Shown: positions 46,692-57,223 of the stretch, piece after piece
Layout: each line of letters begins with the position of its first letter
Position numbering within the stretch: the stretch's first letter is position 1
From: Gemmatales bacterium
GTDB taxonomy: Bacteria; Planctomycetota; Planctomycetia; Gemmatales; HRBIN36
Length of the DNA: 64,000 nt
Direction of reading: 5' to 3'
NCBI GenBank assembly: GCA_025060195.1
Contig: JANXCQ010000010.1
Span: 1-64,000 of the forward strand
Notes under the pieces: model-generated
Told to the model about the DNA's origin: nothing
What the model saw: the letters and a program-made list of their open reading frames with translations, nothing else
Databases searched by the model: none
Translations under genes and position numbers: made by a program

Positions 46692-48153
46692 GCTTGTTCC
46701 TCCTCGGAAGAGACGGTTCCGCCCTTGTTGTCGGCATGATCATCACGTTTGCACCAGCAAAATCGCTACCAAGCGGCCCAGCCGTACTTGGACTAGCGAT
46801 AAACTGTAGCGGATATACCACCGGCAAGGCCGCGGTAGCGCTCCAGCCTCTCGACCACTCGTGACTTTCGCTACTAGTCAACGTCTGTTCTCCAATAAAA
46901 CCAAGCTTAGATAAGTTGATTATCCCATCCTAGCGACGCGCTGTCATTCGGTTCGGCTCAGAGGTGAAGGTTAGGAGATGGCAAAGCTTTTGTTTGCTAA
47001 GCTCTGTTTTTCAGTCCCTGTGCTAAAGTGCACTGTCAGACGTAAACAAGCGATTGCTGCTGCGCAAGGCTAAGGACTACGATGAGGTAAAAGGTAAAAG
47101 TGTGTGATTATAGCGCAGGAGCCAACAATTGCCTGCCACTGCAGACGTTAGCATTGCAAGGAGACTGGTAGTGGAACTGGTTATGAGTCAATTTGGCGGC
47201 CCTTGCTGGGCAGCCCAAAACTTAGGTGCGCCGTTTGCGTAACGCAGAGCAGAGCGCGCCCTCGGCTAACAGTGGTCAAGCCAAGACACCGCCGGCGGTA
47301 ATATCAGTCGCTTCGGGTAAACCACGTTACCGGTTGGAGCGTTCAAACTGAAAGCGATGCTAAGTGTGCCATGGGCGCATCGCCTTTGTCAAGAACGAGG
47401 GAAACGCGCTCAAAACCAACAGCTGGCTTACTAGAGACATAGCTGTACGCCGCTACCTGGTTGCGCTCAAAACAGATGTCCGATCAATCTGCCTGGAGCG
47501 TTAGACGCTATCATAGATTCCCGAACGCCCGCCAAAAGCACAGCACATACCGATGAAGTTGATTCCCCTTACCTAATTGGCGCCTATTATGACCTTTATA
47601 AGATGCCAGGAAAATCTTAGAACCGATAACGATATGTCTAGAGCCTCCACGCTAGACGGTATCGTTATCCACGCAATTTCCTGCTTTCGCTCCAACGCGC
47701 CGGGAAACCTCAGGCATGGCTCATGATATGCCGCCGGGAAACGCGAAACTGTGGTCAATCATCCGATTTGTCCTGAGCAGCCAGCCTTACCTGCACGGAA
47801 AGCTCAATTCTGCAGCTGGGGAAAAAATAAACTCGCTACTCAGCACCGCCATTTGCACGCGGGTCGATGCCGGTTTGTTTGATCGGCCCGTCTTGGCCGA
47901 CCCGTTTCTATCCTGTCATCAAACATGGTAAGCACGGCCATGAGAGTGGTTGGCGAAGCTACCTGGTCTAATTTCGAACGACTGAGGCGACGGTGCAAGG
48001 CAATGCCTCCACGTATATCCTGCCCTTATCCTCAGCCGCCGGGATACCGATATACAAGCTCAGGAATTATGGTCGGAAATACCGGCGAGTTGTCGGGGTT
48101 TAGAAAACAGTTTATGATTTAGAGCGCGAACCCACAAGACGAGGATTTCACCC
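46692..48153. other. 1.46-kb tract without recognisable gene
   Basis: Only short frames with unusual composition are present. Two overlapping inverted repeats occur at 47860-47904: CGGGTCG/CGACCCG (47860-47866 with 47898-47904) and TCGGCC/GGCCGA (47883-47888 with 47895-47900). They could form alternative hairpins ~250 nt upstream of the response regulator. No T-run follows. A decayed gene is possible but not identified. Confidence 0.45.
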
Positions 48154-48579
48154 ATGGCTAAGACTGTGTTATTAGTGGACGACGATCCAGAGATTGTCCA
48201 AAGCATGCGTGTGGTGTTAGAGAGTCGGGGATACCGTGTATTGACGGCGGAAGATGGCAACGCTGGTTTAGCCTTAGCAGAAAAGCATCAACCCGATTTG
48301 GTAGTGGTGGATATGATGATGCCGCGGAAAAGCGGTTTTATCGTGCTGGAAAAACTGAAGGCACGTAAAGAAGGTGCGCCGCGGGTCATCATGATCACGG
48401 CCAACGAAGGCAGCCGGCATCGTGCTTACGCCGAGCTACTCGGTGTCGACGACTACATCCGTAAACCGTTCGGCCTGGATCAGTTGCTCGATTCCGTGCA
48501 ACGACTTTGCCCCCTTGAGCCGCCGAGCACGACAGAGAAACCGACTAAGTCCAAGAAATCGCGGGGTGAGTCAAGCTGA
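48154..48579 (+). CDS. Single-domain response regulator
   Basis: A 141-residue CheY-like receiver with no output domain. The acidic pocket is VLLVDDDPE (Asp9-11), the phospho-acceptor is Asp53 in VVVDMMMP, and the switch residues Thr82 (MITAN) and Lys104 (YIRKPF) are present. A basic/Ser-rich tail (KPTKSKKSRGESS) follows the domain. GAGGA lies ~8 nt before the ATG. No histidine kinase is adjacent, so the partner is unlinked. Confidence 0.92.
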   Translation: MAKTVLLVDDDPEIVQSMRVVLESRGYRVLTAEDGNAGLALAEKHQPDLVVVDMMMPRKSGFIVLEKLKARKEGAPRVIMITANEGSRHRAYAELLGVDDYIRKPFGLDQLLDSVQRLCPLEPPSTTEKPTKSKKSRGESS

Positions 48580-48625
48580 TCTGACTAAAGCAATAGGCAA
48601 CCATCAGCCAACAGTGATTTCACTT

Positions 48626-49687
48626 TCACAGTGCATTGCCCGGCGCAGCCTGCGGTGAGAGTTGGCTCGGAATGAAAAAGTGAGCAACGACAATGCGGGT
48701 AGCTCTGGGCCTGCGCATCTCGGCTCGAATGGCAAGCATCAGACTGGTCGATTGACGCACCTGTATGATCGGGCCGGGCTTTGGTGCCGGGCGCAATTGT
48801 TTCCACATCGAGACCTTCCAGTTTACGCCGTCTTCGCCACAAAATCGTGCTTCCCGAGGCAAGTGGCTGAGGTCGCCTGCGGGGGATTTGAGACGGAGCG
48901 AATGCGTGCCATTGCCCAATTCGCGAGTGTTTCGCAACAAGGTGGCGGCATCAGTAGTGGGGGCACCCGAGTACAGGAAGACACGGTTGCCCGGAGCGGC
49001 CACTGCGGCCACCACTTGCGTTCCACCGTAATCGTCGGGGTCCGCCGCAGAGGCCAGACCGCGGATGATGCCCCCAACGTCGAACCGACCTGCGGCGCGG
49101 CTCAAGTCGCGCGAGACCTTACGGAGGATGACGTTACTCAATTGGCGGGCATCGGCGGCGTCGAAACTACCATCGCGAAGCGCGGTTTCCACTGCGTCGC
49201 GAATCTTGTCGCCCAGTAATTCGGCCGTGGAATAGGCGAAGCCATCCTCTTCCATGTGCGTGATGACTGCACCAAGTACCCAGTATTCTTCGCCCCAAGG
49301 GAACATGGCTTGGGCATAGCGGGGATGGTTTTTGGGCAACGTGTAGGTCTTACCTTTATCGTCTTTACCTTCGTCGGCCCAATTGTCGTCGACGCGACCC
49401 AAGTTATTGTGGCCGCTCATAATGTTGGTCACCGAGAGCGTGCCTGGCACCAGGGCCAGTCGGCCTACTGCCTCAGGACTCACACGGGATTAGAACCGCA
49501 TCGCGATGAGATTGGGTTCTGCACGGTTCATACCGTCGTCTTCATCGGCAATGTGGATGGTTTCGACACCAATGGCGATGCTGCGATGGGTCGGCTGGGC
49601 ATGGCTCTTCGAGCAGGGCCAGAGCATGAGACAGCCGAGAAGAAGGATCTTCCGCCAGTTCAGTGAGGTCATGGGTAAGCTCGTCAT
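48626..49687 (-). pseudogene. Secreted protein of unknown family broken by one nonsense codon
   Basis: AGGAG lies 8 nt before the ATG at 49687 and a signal peptide follows (WRKILLLGCLMLWPCSKSHAQ). The frame reads 65 codons to a TAA at 49490-49492 and then continues open in the same frame for ~287 codons to 48626. The downstream part has no ribosome site of its own near its GTG at 49483. Its sequence is coherent (EEYWVLGAVITHMEEDGFAY, VVAAVAAPGNRVFLYSG) and looks like one exported protein of ~353 residues. I do not recognise the family. Either a recent nonsense mutation or a sequencing error explains the stop. Confidence 0.65.
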
Positions 49688-50211
49688 GGTTCGTTCTCCT
49701 GTGATCAGGGGTTGGAGTGGATTTTGTTTGTTCCGCTGTTCCTGGTTGGAAGCATGCTTCCTAAATTCACCAGGGAAACGAGCGAAACGGCTGGAATTGC
49801 GCCACTAAGCTACTGTCGCTCCAAATTTCCGCTCTGGCTTCGCGGTGACGCGAAGTAAACCGTAAGCTGGCATGTGCCCATGGGTCAAACTTGGAGTCGA
49901 GATTGCCAGGCTCAGCGAGTAATGCCCTGCGCAAGATTTCCTTCCTCACCGACGAGACTCAGCCATGTCGGCCGAACTTGAGCGCGGCAACTGGAATATC
50001 GTCGTTGAATCACCCTTACTCTGAAGTGAGGCTCAGCTACTGCGGGCACGACACGCCGCGAATGTCATCGAATGTTGGCCCTAGGAGCCGAAATGGATTT
50101 GCAACGTAGACATCGGCACACGCTCGGCAACTGTGTGCCCGCTCGGCAATCATGCCGATTGGTATTACCACAAGCTACGCTGGAGTCCAAGGAAACAAGG
50201 ATACTATGATA

Positions 50212-52908
50212 CTATCGGTCGGTCTCTTCAGTGCTCCCCTCTTCTACGAATTCTTCTTCAATCGCGCCCGCGGCCAAGCCGAAAAGGTCGGAGCGTGTAT
50301 CGGCTTCGACTCGGAGCTTTTGAGTCCACGTCATGTTACTCACGTGTAAGCGGACAACGTAATCACCCGGCGGCACGCGCGGTCCCAGGGCAGGTACTCC
50401 GGGTTTGGTGGGCTTTCCGGGCCGACGGAGGTTCCAGTGGTAATAATGGATGCCTTGCAGATTGGGTTTTGGCGTGAGTCGCGCCGTGAATAATTGCTCG
50501 CCCAGCAGGTCTGTAACCTCTAAAACTACATCGGTGCGGGGATGCTCATTGATATAAAAAGCTAAGGTCGCTCCGTTAGGCGGATTGGCGCCGACAAAAT
50601 GTTTGGCTCCGTTGAGTCCCTGGAAGAGTCGCGGCGTATGAGCCACGACCGGTTGAGGCCGAAACAGCCAGGACGGTCGGGCGAGCACTTCGGGCGTGCA
50701 CTGCTCCAAAGCGTGAATGTCCAGAACATAGATGCCGCGACCATGTGTGGCGATGATCAGCTCAGGATCGCGCGGATGGATGACTAAATCATGCACGGCC
50801 ACGGGCGGCAACTTTTCCAACTGCTGCCAGGTTTGACCTTCATCCAAGGACACGAAAAGTCCAAATTCGGTGCCCACAAAAAGCAAGTGGCGGTTGCGTG
50901 GGCTCTGCCGAACGACGTGAATCGGTCCCTCGGCAGGCAGTTTATCGTGTAGCGGGCGCCATGTCTCCCCGAAGTCGGTGGTCATGTAGAGATAGGGGCG
51001 GTAATCCTCCTGGCGATGGCGATCCACACTGAGAAAGGCGGTGGCCAACTCGAAATGCGAGGCCTCGATGCGGGTCACATGGCCTGCGGGTGGTAGTCCG
51101 GGGATTTTGGCTGTCACGTCGGTCCAAGTGCGCCCGCCATCGCGCGACACACATACCCGCCCATCGTCGCTTCCCGTCCAAAGGACACCGGGTCGGCGGG
51201 GCGATTCCGCGATCGTGGTCAACGAGCCGCGCGGCGTCGCCGTTAATTCAGGACTGATCACTTCCCAGGTATCGCCCCGATTCAGGGAACGGAACAGGAA
51301 GTTTCCGCCATAGTAAACAATCCGTGGATTGTGGGGAGACAACAGCAGTGGCGTGTTCCAATTAAAGCGATACGGTGGTTGGCCCTTCGGTGCTTGCGGC
51401 GAGATATTCGCTACCGCTCCCGTGGCCAGATTGACACGCTGGAGCCGACCGTACTGCATCTCCACAAACAAGGTCGCGGGATCGGTCGGATCGGGCTGGC
51501 AGTAAAAGCCATCGCCTCCGCCCACACGAATCCAGTGGTGCGTCAGGATGCCACGAACGTCCGCCGTGGCGCTGGGCACGCCCCAGGAACCGTTATCTTG
51601 CAGTCCACCGTAAATCCAATACGGTTTTCGCAAGTCCACGCCCACGGCATAGAACTGCGCAATCGGTAAGTTCGGCAAAAACTCCCAGTGAGCACCGCGA
51701 TCATAGCTGAGATACACTCCGCCATCATTGCCCAAAATCAGATGGTCGGAGTCCTTTGGATTGATCCAGAGAGCGTGATGGTCTACATGCACCCGCGGAG
51801 CGCCACTGCGAAAAGTCTTCCCCCCATCGTCCGAAACGTAGAGCGGGATGCCGAGGACATAAAGCCGCTGGTCATTGTTCGGGTCGACGCGGATCTGCCC
51901 GAAGTAAAAAGGCCGCGGGCACAGGTCGTTCACTTTCGTCCAAGATTCGCCGGCATCGCGCGACACAAAAATCCCGCCCGTGGTCGGGTCGTGGTTGGCC
52001 CGCGCCGGTTGACCTGCGACTTGGCGAATATTGGTCTTTTCGGTCGGAATAACTGCATAAAGGATACGCGGGTCGCGGCGGTAGATGGTCAGGCCAATGC
52101 GGCCCAGTTGAACTTCGGGCAATCCACGGGTCAAGCGCTTCCAGCTTTTACCACCGTCGGTGCTTTTATAAATACCTGCTTTGGGCCCGAACATGATTTC
52201 GGGATTACCCCCTCCAAAGGCGTCGCGACGAATGCGACAAGCCGCGGCGTACACCGTATCGGGATTGTTCGGGTCGAGTAGGACGTCTATGACGCCGGTT
52301 TGGTCATCCAGCCGCAAGACATGGTGCCAAGTTTTGCCACCGTCGGTGGTCTTGAATAATCCTCGCTCGGGGTTCCAGCCCCAGAAGCGCCCCATTGCCG
52401 CGACGTAAGCCACCATCGGGTCTCGCGGGTCAACGACAATGCGACCGATGTGCCGCGTCTCGACCAACCCACAGTGTCGCCAAGTTTTCCCTGCATCCGT
52501 GCTGACGAATACGCCGTTGCCCCAGGATACACTATTGCGTGCGTTGGCCTCTCCTGTACCGACCCAAACTACGTCCGGATTGCTCGGCGCTACCGCCACC
52601 GCACCGATGGAAGCATGCGGGCGCCCTGCGAAGACACACTCGAAGGTGATGCCGTTGTTCACTGTCTTCCACACGCCTCCGCTGGCACTAGCCACGTAAA
52701 ACGTGCTCGGCTTGCTCTCGACTACGGCCAGGTCGGTCACTCGGCCGCTCATTGCCGTCGGCCCCAGATGGCGCAGCGGCGTCCGCGATACTAAGTCAAT
52801 AAACGAGGCGCGCGGGCCAGATTGCGTTCCAGGCTTGTCCTGAGCCTGACCTCGCCAGCCCATCAGCAAACACATTCCTACCGTCAGCATCATGGCGGCG
52901 TAACGCAT
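50212..52908 (-). CDS. Exported sortilin/VPS10-like BNR beta-propeller protein
   Basis: An 898-residue exported protein. AAAGGAG is 7 nt before the ATG, and a signal peptide (MLTVGMCLLMGWRGQAQ) follows. The mature part is filled with Asp-box/BNR turns of the form S-x-D-x-G-x-T-W: KTVNNGITF, STDAGKTWRH, TTDGGKTWHH, STDGGKSWKR, SRDAGESWTK, YDRGAHWEF, SRDGGRTWTD, TTDFGETWRP, LDEGQTWQQ. These mark a double beta-propeller of the VPS10/xyloglucanase-like type. The last ~130 residues look like an FlgD-Ig-like beta-sandwich (YYHWNLRRPGKP...PPGDYVVRLHV). A carbohydrate or surface-binding role is inference. No catalytic residues identified. Confidence 0.85.
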   Translation of the reverse strand: MRYAAMMLTVGMCLLMGWRGQAQDKPGTQSGPRASFIDLVSRTPLRHLGPTAMSGRVTDLAVVESKPSTFYVASASGGVWKTVNNGITFECVFAGRPHASIGAVAVAPSNPDVVWVGTGEANARNSVSWGNGVFVSTDAGKTWRHCGLVETRHIGRIVVDPRDPMVAYVAAMGRFWGWNPERGLFKTTDGGKTWHHVLRLDDQTGVIDVLLDPNNPDTVYAAACRIRRDAFGGGNPEIMFGPKAGIYKSTDGGKSWKRLTRGLPEVQLGRIGLTIYRRDPRILYAVIPTEKTNIRQVAGQPARANHDPTTGGIFVSRDAGESWTKVNDLCPRPFYFGQIRVDPNNDQRLYVLGIPLYVSDDGGKTFRSGAPRVHVDHHALWINPKDSDHLILGNDGGVYLSYDRGAHWEFLPNLPIAQFYAVGVDLRKPYWIYGGLQDNGSWGVPSATADVRGILTHHWIRVGGGDGFYCQPDPTDPATLFVEMQYGRLQRVNLATGAVANISPQAPKGQPPYRFNWNTPLLLSPHNPRIVYYGGNFLFRSLNRGDTWEVISPELTATPRGSLTTIAESPRRPGVLWTGSDDGRVCVSRDGGRTWTDVTAKIPGLPPAGHVTRIEASHFELATAFLSVDRHRQEDYRPYLYMTTDFGETWRPLHDKLPAEGPIHVVRQSPRNRHLLFVGTEFGLFVSLDEGQTWQQLEKLPPVAVHDLVIHPRDPELIIATHGRGIYVLDIHALEQCTPEVLARPSWLFRPQPVVAHTPRLFQGLNGAKHFVGANPPNGATLAFYINEHPRTDVVLEVTDLLGEQLFTARLTPKPNLQGIHYYHWNLRRPGKPTKPGVPALGPRVPPGDYVVRLHVSNMTWTQKLRVEADTRSDLFGLAAGAIEEEFVEEGSTEETDR

Positions 52909-53219
52909 AGCGCATCTCCTTTACCAAGGTGCAAAGCCCAGCTTCTGCTGCAGGGGCTTTCTTGCAAGCGGTTACCTTTTACGTCCTGCCTGAGCCAATG
53001 ACGCTTGGCTTGTGGCAGTTCCGGGAGATGAACCCATGCGGTTTCTTCTGATAGGTTATTAGGGCAATGGTTAGAACCAAGCTAATCGCTCTTTGGAGGG
53101 ACTCGTATCTTCACCCGGTCTTTTGGCACCTAGCTTCCTTAGGACGCGCCGGCCCGATACCAGTAACACGCTCTATCTCTGGATGTTTTTGGAAACATAC
53201 ACAATAGTGCTAAAGTGAC

Positions 53220-56200
53220 ATGGCAACCATGCGAGGGAAAATGACAAAAGTGGTGGGTCAACACGGTCGGCTCCTGGGCTTGGCTTTAGTGATGCTCAAC
53301 GTTACCGCAGCGCTATTGACCAGCGATGGTCCAGCTGCGTTTCGGTTGCCCAGGGGGTTCGTGATGGAGTTGTTTGCCGATGAAAAGCTGGCCAACGACA
53401 TTTACGCCATGACCCTCGACGAGCAAGGACACGTCATTGTAACCAGTGCTGGCTACATCAAACGCTTGCAGGACACCGATGGCGACGGCCGCGCCGATCA
53501 GGCCACGGTGTTGGCAACACCACGCAGTGGCGGCATGGGATTATTTTGTGATGGGGAGTATGTCTATTATTGCGGCGACGGTTGGCTGTCCCGCTATCAA
53601 CGCGTGGACGACTCAGGTCGTTTGGCCGATGAGCCGGAAAAGATTATTCCTCTGGCGTTCGGGGAGCATGGCGGTCATGCCGTGCGTAAGGGACCCGATG
53701 GTTGGTGGTATGTGATAGCAGGCAACGACGCTCGGGTGACGGCGGAACTCGTCAACGACCCCAACTCCCCGATTCGTCGTCCCGAAGCGGGATGTTTGTT
53801 GCGCTTACGTCCCCCGCCCGCCGGAAAAGGCCCGTGGCAAGTGCAAGTCGTGGCCCACGGTTTCCGTAATCCCTACGACTTCGACTTCGGCCCCGCGGGG
53901 GAAATGTTTACTTACGACAGCGATGTAGAACGGACGTTCCTGCTGCCTTGGTATGTACCGACCCGCATTTATCACATCGCTTGGTCCGCTCATCACGGTT
54001 GGCGCCTGCCGGGCTATTTGCGGAGCTGGGCTCGCTGCGACGATTACCTGGACAATGTCGAAATGCTTTGGGCCATAGGGCGAGGCTCACCCACGGGTGT
54101 GGTAGTCTACCGGCACAGGCAGTTTCCGCAGAAGTATCACGAAGGGTTGTTCGTGGCCGATTGGACTTTTGGCCGGATTTATTTCGTGCCTCTGGTCTCC
54201 GAGGGAGCAACGTTTCGCGGCCAGGCGGAAGTTTTCCTCGAACCAACGGGCCTGGAGGGATTTGCTCCGACGGATTTGGCCGTCGGGAAAGACGGGGAAC
54301 TGTTCGTCTGTATCGGTGGCCGACGCACGCGCGGGGCCGTTTACCGCATCCGTTATCTCGGCCCCGCACTGGGTGAGCCACAGGAGACCACTGACTTAGA
54401 CAAAGTGTTACGCGCTCCTCAACCTCTCGAGGCCTGGTCGCGTGCGCGTTGGCAACCGTTAGCCCGCCAACTCGGCAAAGCCGTTTTTCTGAGTGCAGCA
54501 CGCGACGGTCAACGCGCTGTCGCCGAACGTGTCCGTGCTGTGGAAATCCTCACGGAACTCTTTGGCGGTCTGGACTACGAAACTGCACACGCTTTAGCTC
54601 AAGATCGCTCGGAACTAGTGCGGTCAGCCACGGCCTGGTCGTTAGGCTGCCTCGAACCGACTAAGCCGTCTTCAGGTAATAGCGACACACGAGGCGAATC
54701 CAAGCTTAGCCGAGCGGCATACGCTGTGCTCATCAACTTGGCTCGGAACGAACACCCCCGTGTCCGCTGCCGGGCTTTGGAGGCGTTGCGGCAACACAAA
54801 AGTGCGTTTCCCGAGCGGCAACTGGTCGAAGTCATTGTCAGTGCCCTCGACAACCGAGACAAACGGGTTCGTCAGTCGGCAGCGCGGTTGGCCAGTCAGC
54901 TGTCGGAGCCGGCGTGGCGCGAGTTATGGGAAAAACGGCAGAATTATCCAGCCAACGCACGCCTCACTTTGTGCTTAGCCTATTGCTGGCGCGAACCGGC
55001 CGCTGCGTGCCTGGCGGAAGTTGTAATGGAAGCCTTAAGCATCCTCGAAAGCAACAGTCTTTCAGAGGCCACGCGCTTCGATGCAGTGCGGATGATTATG
55101 TTGGCATGCGGCGACTGGGAACTCGATAAGCCTCCGGTGGAAATCCTCACGGGCTACACCTTACGCCATGCTCCCCCTGAAGCCTTACGGAAACGGCTAA
55201 CGCAAGCACTACACCATCACTGGCCCGGCTCAACTTCCCGATGGAACCAGGAGGCCGCACGTTTATTAGCCATGCTCCGCGATGATTCGCCTGAACTGCC
55301 TCGTAAACTCGCATCATTTTGGAAAGCCGATTCGGACCCCACCTGGGACGTGCATTACCTGATTGTGCTGGCCTGCGCCAGGGCAGCTTGGCCCGACCAA
55401 CTCGCAGTACAAGTGGCCCATGTGTTGGTACAACTCCACGAACGCCTGGAAGGCAAACATCTCCGTGTCAAGCTGACCTGGGGCGACCGCCTGGCTGAAC
55501 TGGTGCACCTGTTAATCCAACGCGATTCGCAGCTCGCTCAGCAATTGGCCCGACATCCGATGTTGGTACAGCCCAGCCATGTTGTCTTAGCCCTAGCCCT
55601 TCCCGACACAGAACGAGCCGTGGCCGCCTCACGGTTTTACGACCAAGCGATGCGCGACCCTGCATTCTTGTGGACGCCCCCACTATTGGAATTATTCACG
55701 GCCCTGCCTACTGAGAAGGCGCAACGCGCCTTTCGCAGGTGTTTAGATGACCCGGTGCTGCGCTATCCCGCCCTAACGTACTTGGCCCAACGGCCCGAAG
55801 AGCAAGACCGAGAAGCCTACCTGGAAGGTTTGGCGGCGCCCCAACCTGAAGTGGCACGCTTGTGTCTGGACGCACTCGAACGGCTCCCCATTTCCCGCGA
55901 GCCAAAGCACTTGGCCTTATTGTTACGCGGACTGCGTTCCTGGCTCGTAGAACCGCGTTGGGCCGACTTGCGCCAACGAATAGCGCGGCTCTATGGTCTA
56001 GCGATGGGGCTCAGGCAAGTCCCGAATGAGACCAAAACGGACAGCAAAAGTCTGCGGGAAACTTACCGTCAGCTATGGGACAGTTTTCTCAAGCACCACC
56101 CGAATTTCGGGCGTCTCATTCTGGGTGACGAGGAAGACACAACTTGGCGGCAACGGCTTGCCCGCATTGACTGGTCGAAGGGCAACGCAGCTCGCGGTGA

Positions 56201-56603
56201 GAAGATATTCCGCGAACGTGGCTGCATTACCTGCCATACGGGAACCAGTCGCATCGGCCCGGACTTAGCCGGCGTAACCAGCCGATTTTCTCGTGAAGAC
56301 CTGTTCGAGGCGATTCTGTTTCCCAGCCGTGACGTAGCCCCCGCCTATCGTTTGGAAATCGTAGAAACCTCGCGAGGCCAAGTGTACTCTGGCATCGTTA
56401 TCTTCGAATCCGCGGACGGGATTATTCTGCAAACTGACGCCCTCACAACGCTCCGACTGGCCACCGAGGATATATTACGTCGCAGCGTCAGCAGCCGATC
56501 ACTTATGCCTGATGGCCTGCTTCGAGACCTGGACGACCGCGCCTGGGCCGACCTCTACGCCTTCCTCCAAACGCTATCCCCAGGCACCATCCTACCCCCT
56601 TAG
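53220..56603 (+). CDS. PVC-type membrane-bound dehydrogenase/HEAT/cytochrome c protein
   Basis: A 1127-residue exported protein with the three-part plan found in planctomycetes and relatives: an N-terminal NHL/glucose-dehydrogenase-like beta-propeller (~30-385; FVMELFADEKL, TDGDGRADQATV, NPYDFDFGPAGEMFTYDSD), a middle HEAT-like helical region (~400-960) and a C-terminal cytochrome c domain with Cys1002-Ile-Thr-Cys1005-His1006. GIVIFESADGIILQTD follows the haem motif as in relatives. The leader ALVMLNVTAALLTS serves for export. Three ATGs lie within 21 nt (53220, 53229, 53241) with no strong ribosome site, so the start is uncertain. Likely oxidises sugars or alcohols and passes electrons to haem. 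Confidence 0.9.
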   Translation: MATMRGKMTKVVGQHGRLLGLALVMLNVTAALLTSDGPAAFRLPRGFVMELFADEKLANDIYAMTLDEQGHVIVTSAGYIKRLQDTDGDGRADQATVLATPRSGGMGLFCDGEYVYYCGDGWLSRYQRVDDSGRLADEPEKIIPLAFGEHGGHAVRKGPDGWWYVIAGNDARVTAELVNDPNSPIRRPEAGCLLRLRPPPAGKGPWQVQVVAHGFRNPYDFDFGPAGEMFTYDSDVERTFLLPWYVPTRIYHIAWSAHHGWRLPGYLRSWARCDDYLDNVEMLWAIGRGSPTGVVVYRHRQFPQKYHEGLFVADWTFGRIYFVPLVSEGATFRGQAEVFLEPTGLEGFAPTDLAVGKDGELFVCIGGRRTRGAVYRIRYLGPALGEPQETTDLDKVLRAPQPLEAWSRARWQPLARQLGKAVFLSAARDGQRAVAERVRAVEILTELFGGLDYETAHALAQDRSELVRSATAWSLGCLEPTKPSSGNSDTRGESKLSRAAYAVLINLARNEHPRVRCRALEALRQHKSAFPERQLVEVIVSALDNRDKRVRQSAARLASQLSEPAWRELWEKRQNYPANARLTLCLAYCWREPAAACLAEVVMEALSILESNSLSEATRFDAVRMIMLACGDWELDKPPVEILTGYTLRHAPPEALRKRLTQALHHHWPGSTSRWNQEAARLLAMLRDDSPELPRKLASFWKADSDPTWDVHYLIVLACARAAWPDQLAVQVAHVLVQLHERLEGKHLRVKLTWGDRLAELVHLLIQRDSQLAQQLARHPMLVQPSHVVLALALPDTERAVAASRFYDQAMRDPAFLWTPPLLELFTALPTEKAQRAFRRCLDDPVLRYPALTYLAQRPEEQDREAYLEGLAAPQPEVARLCLDALERLPISREPKHLALLLRGLRSWLVEPRWADLRQRIARLYGLAMGLRQVPNETKTDSKSLRETYRQLWDSFLKHHPNFGRLILGDEEDTTWRQRLARIDWSKGNAARGEKIFRERGCITCHTGTSRIGPDLAGVTSRFSREDLFEAILFPSRDVAPAYRLEIVETSRGQVYSGIVIFESADGIILQTDALTTLRLATEDILRRSVSSRSLMPDGLLRDLDDRAWADLYAFLQTLSPGTILPP

Positions 56604-56696
56604 TGCCGAGGATGACCGCTTCCCTGCCAGTAGATCAATGCGATCCAAAGTGCGACTCCATTCCACAGTGTCATGCACTGCACGCCACCAGTTCAG

Positions 56697-57143
56697 CTAA
56701 GGCGAAACACCTTCGGGCCAAATTAATGTGTTTCCTCTCTGACTCGCTTCTTCAGCCAGGCGCATCTTAATGGGCGTAAACCTCGACTTATTTGCGGCGT
56801 AATCGTAGGCGTTCAATTCGGGAATAACTACATGCCCTGGCAAGTCAGGGACGGGCCGGCTCACAACATTCAGTCCCAAGCTCTTGATAAACCTAACAGA
56901 GATACGCACTACTCCGTAGTCTTTACGTTTATTTGGAGTAATTGGACTTAACACTTCCTCTGGCCTTGATAAACACGCAGCCCGAAACAGACTGATACCA
57001 TCGGTGTCGGGGGCTCGACCACGGACACGTGGCTCGAACGCATTCGGGGAAATGACCATGAATTGTCCAGGTCGAAAATATTGCCGATGCACCCGACGCA
57101 ATAACCATTCATCTCCACTGATAGGCTCGTGTTCCTGTTTCAT
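56697..57143 (-). CDS. Small unknown protein, downstream member of a pair
   Basis: A 148-residue soluble protein that I do not recognise by name. Features: DTDGISLFRAACLSRPEEVL, YGVVRISVRFIKSLGLNVV and DLPGHVVIPELN, with a basic C-terminal helix (KMRLAEEASQR). The ribosome site at 57143 is weak. It lies 80 bp after the 57224 gene on the same strand and is probably co-transcribed. Two small adjacent proteins of this kind recall toxin-antitoxin or immunity pairs, but nothing in the sequence proves that. Confidence 0.6.
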   Translation of the reverse strand: MKQEHEPISGDEWLLRRVHRQYFRPGQFMVISPNAFEPRVRGRAPDTDGISLFRAACLSRPEEVLSPITPNKRKDYGVVRISVRFIKSLGLNVVSRPVPDLPGHVVIPELNAYDYAANKSRFTPIKMRLAEEASQRGNTLIWPEGVSP

Positions 57144-57223
57144 TCGAAAACTCGGTCACGAGTTGGTTGGCATACAGGTTTCAACGCAACAACAAACATA
57201 TTCCGTTTTTCTCGTTTTGTCAT

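Noticed and set aside
48662-49219. 185-codon plus-strand frame
   Set aside because: Antisense to the interrupted secreted-protein gene, whose frame is coherent across the stop and has signal peptide and ribosome site.
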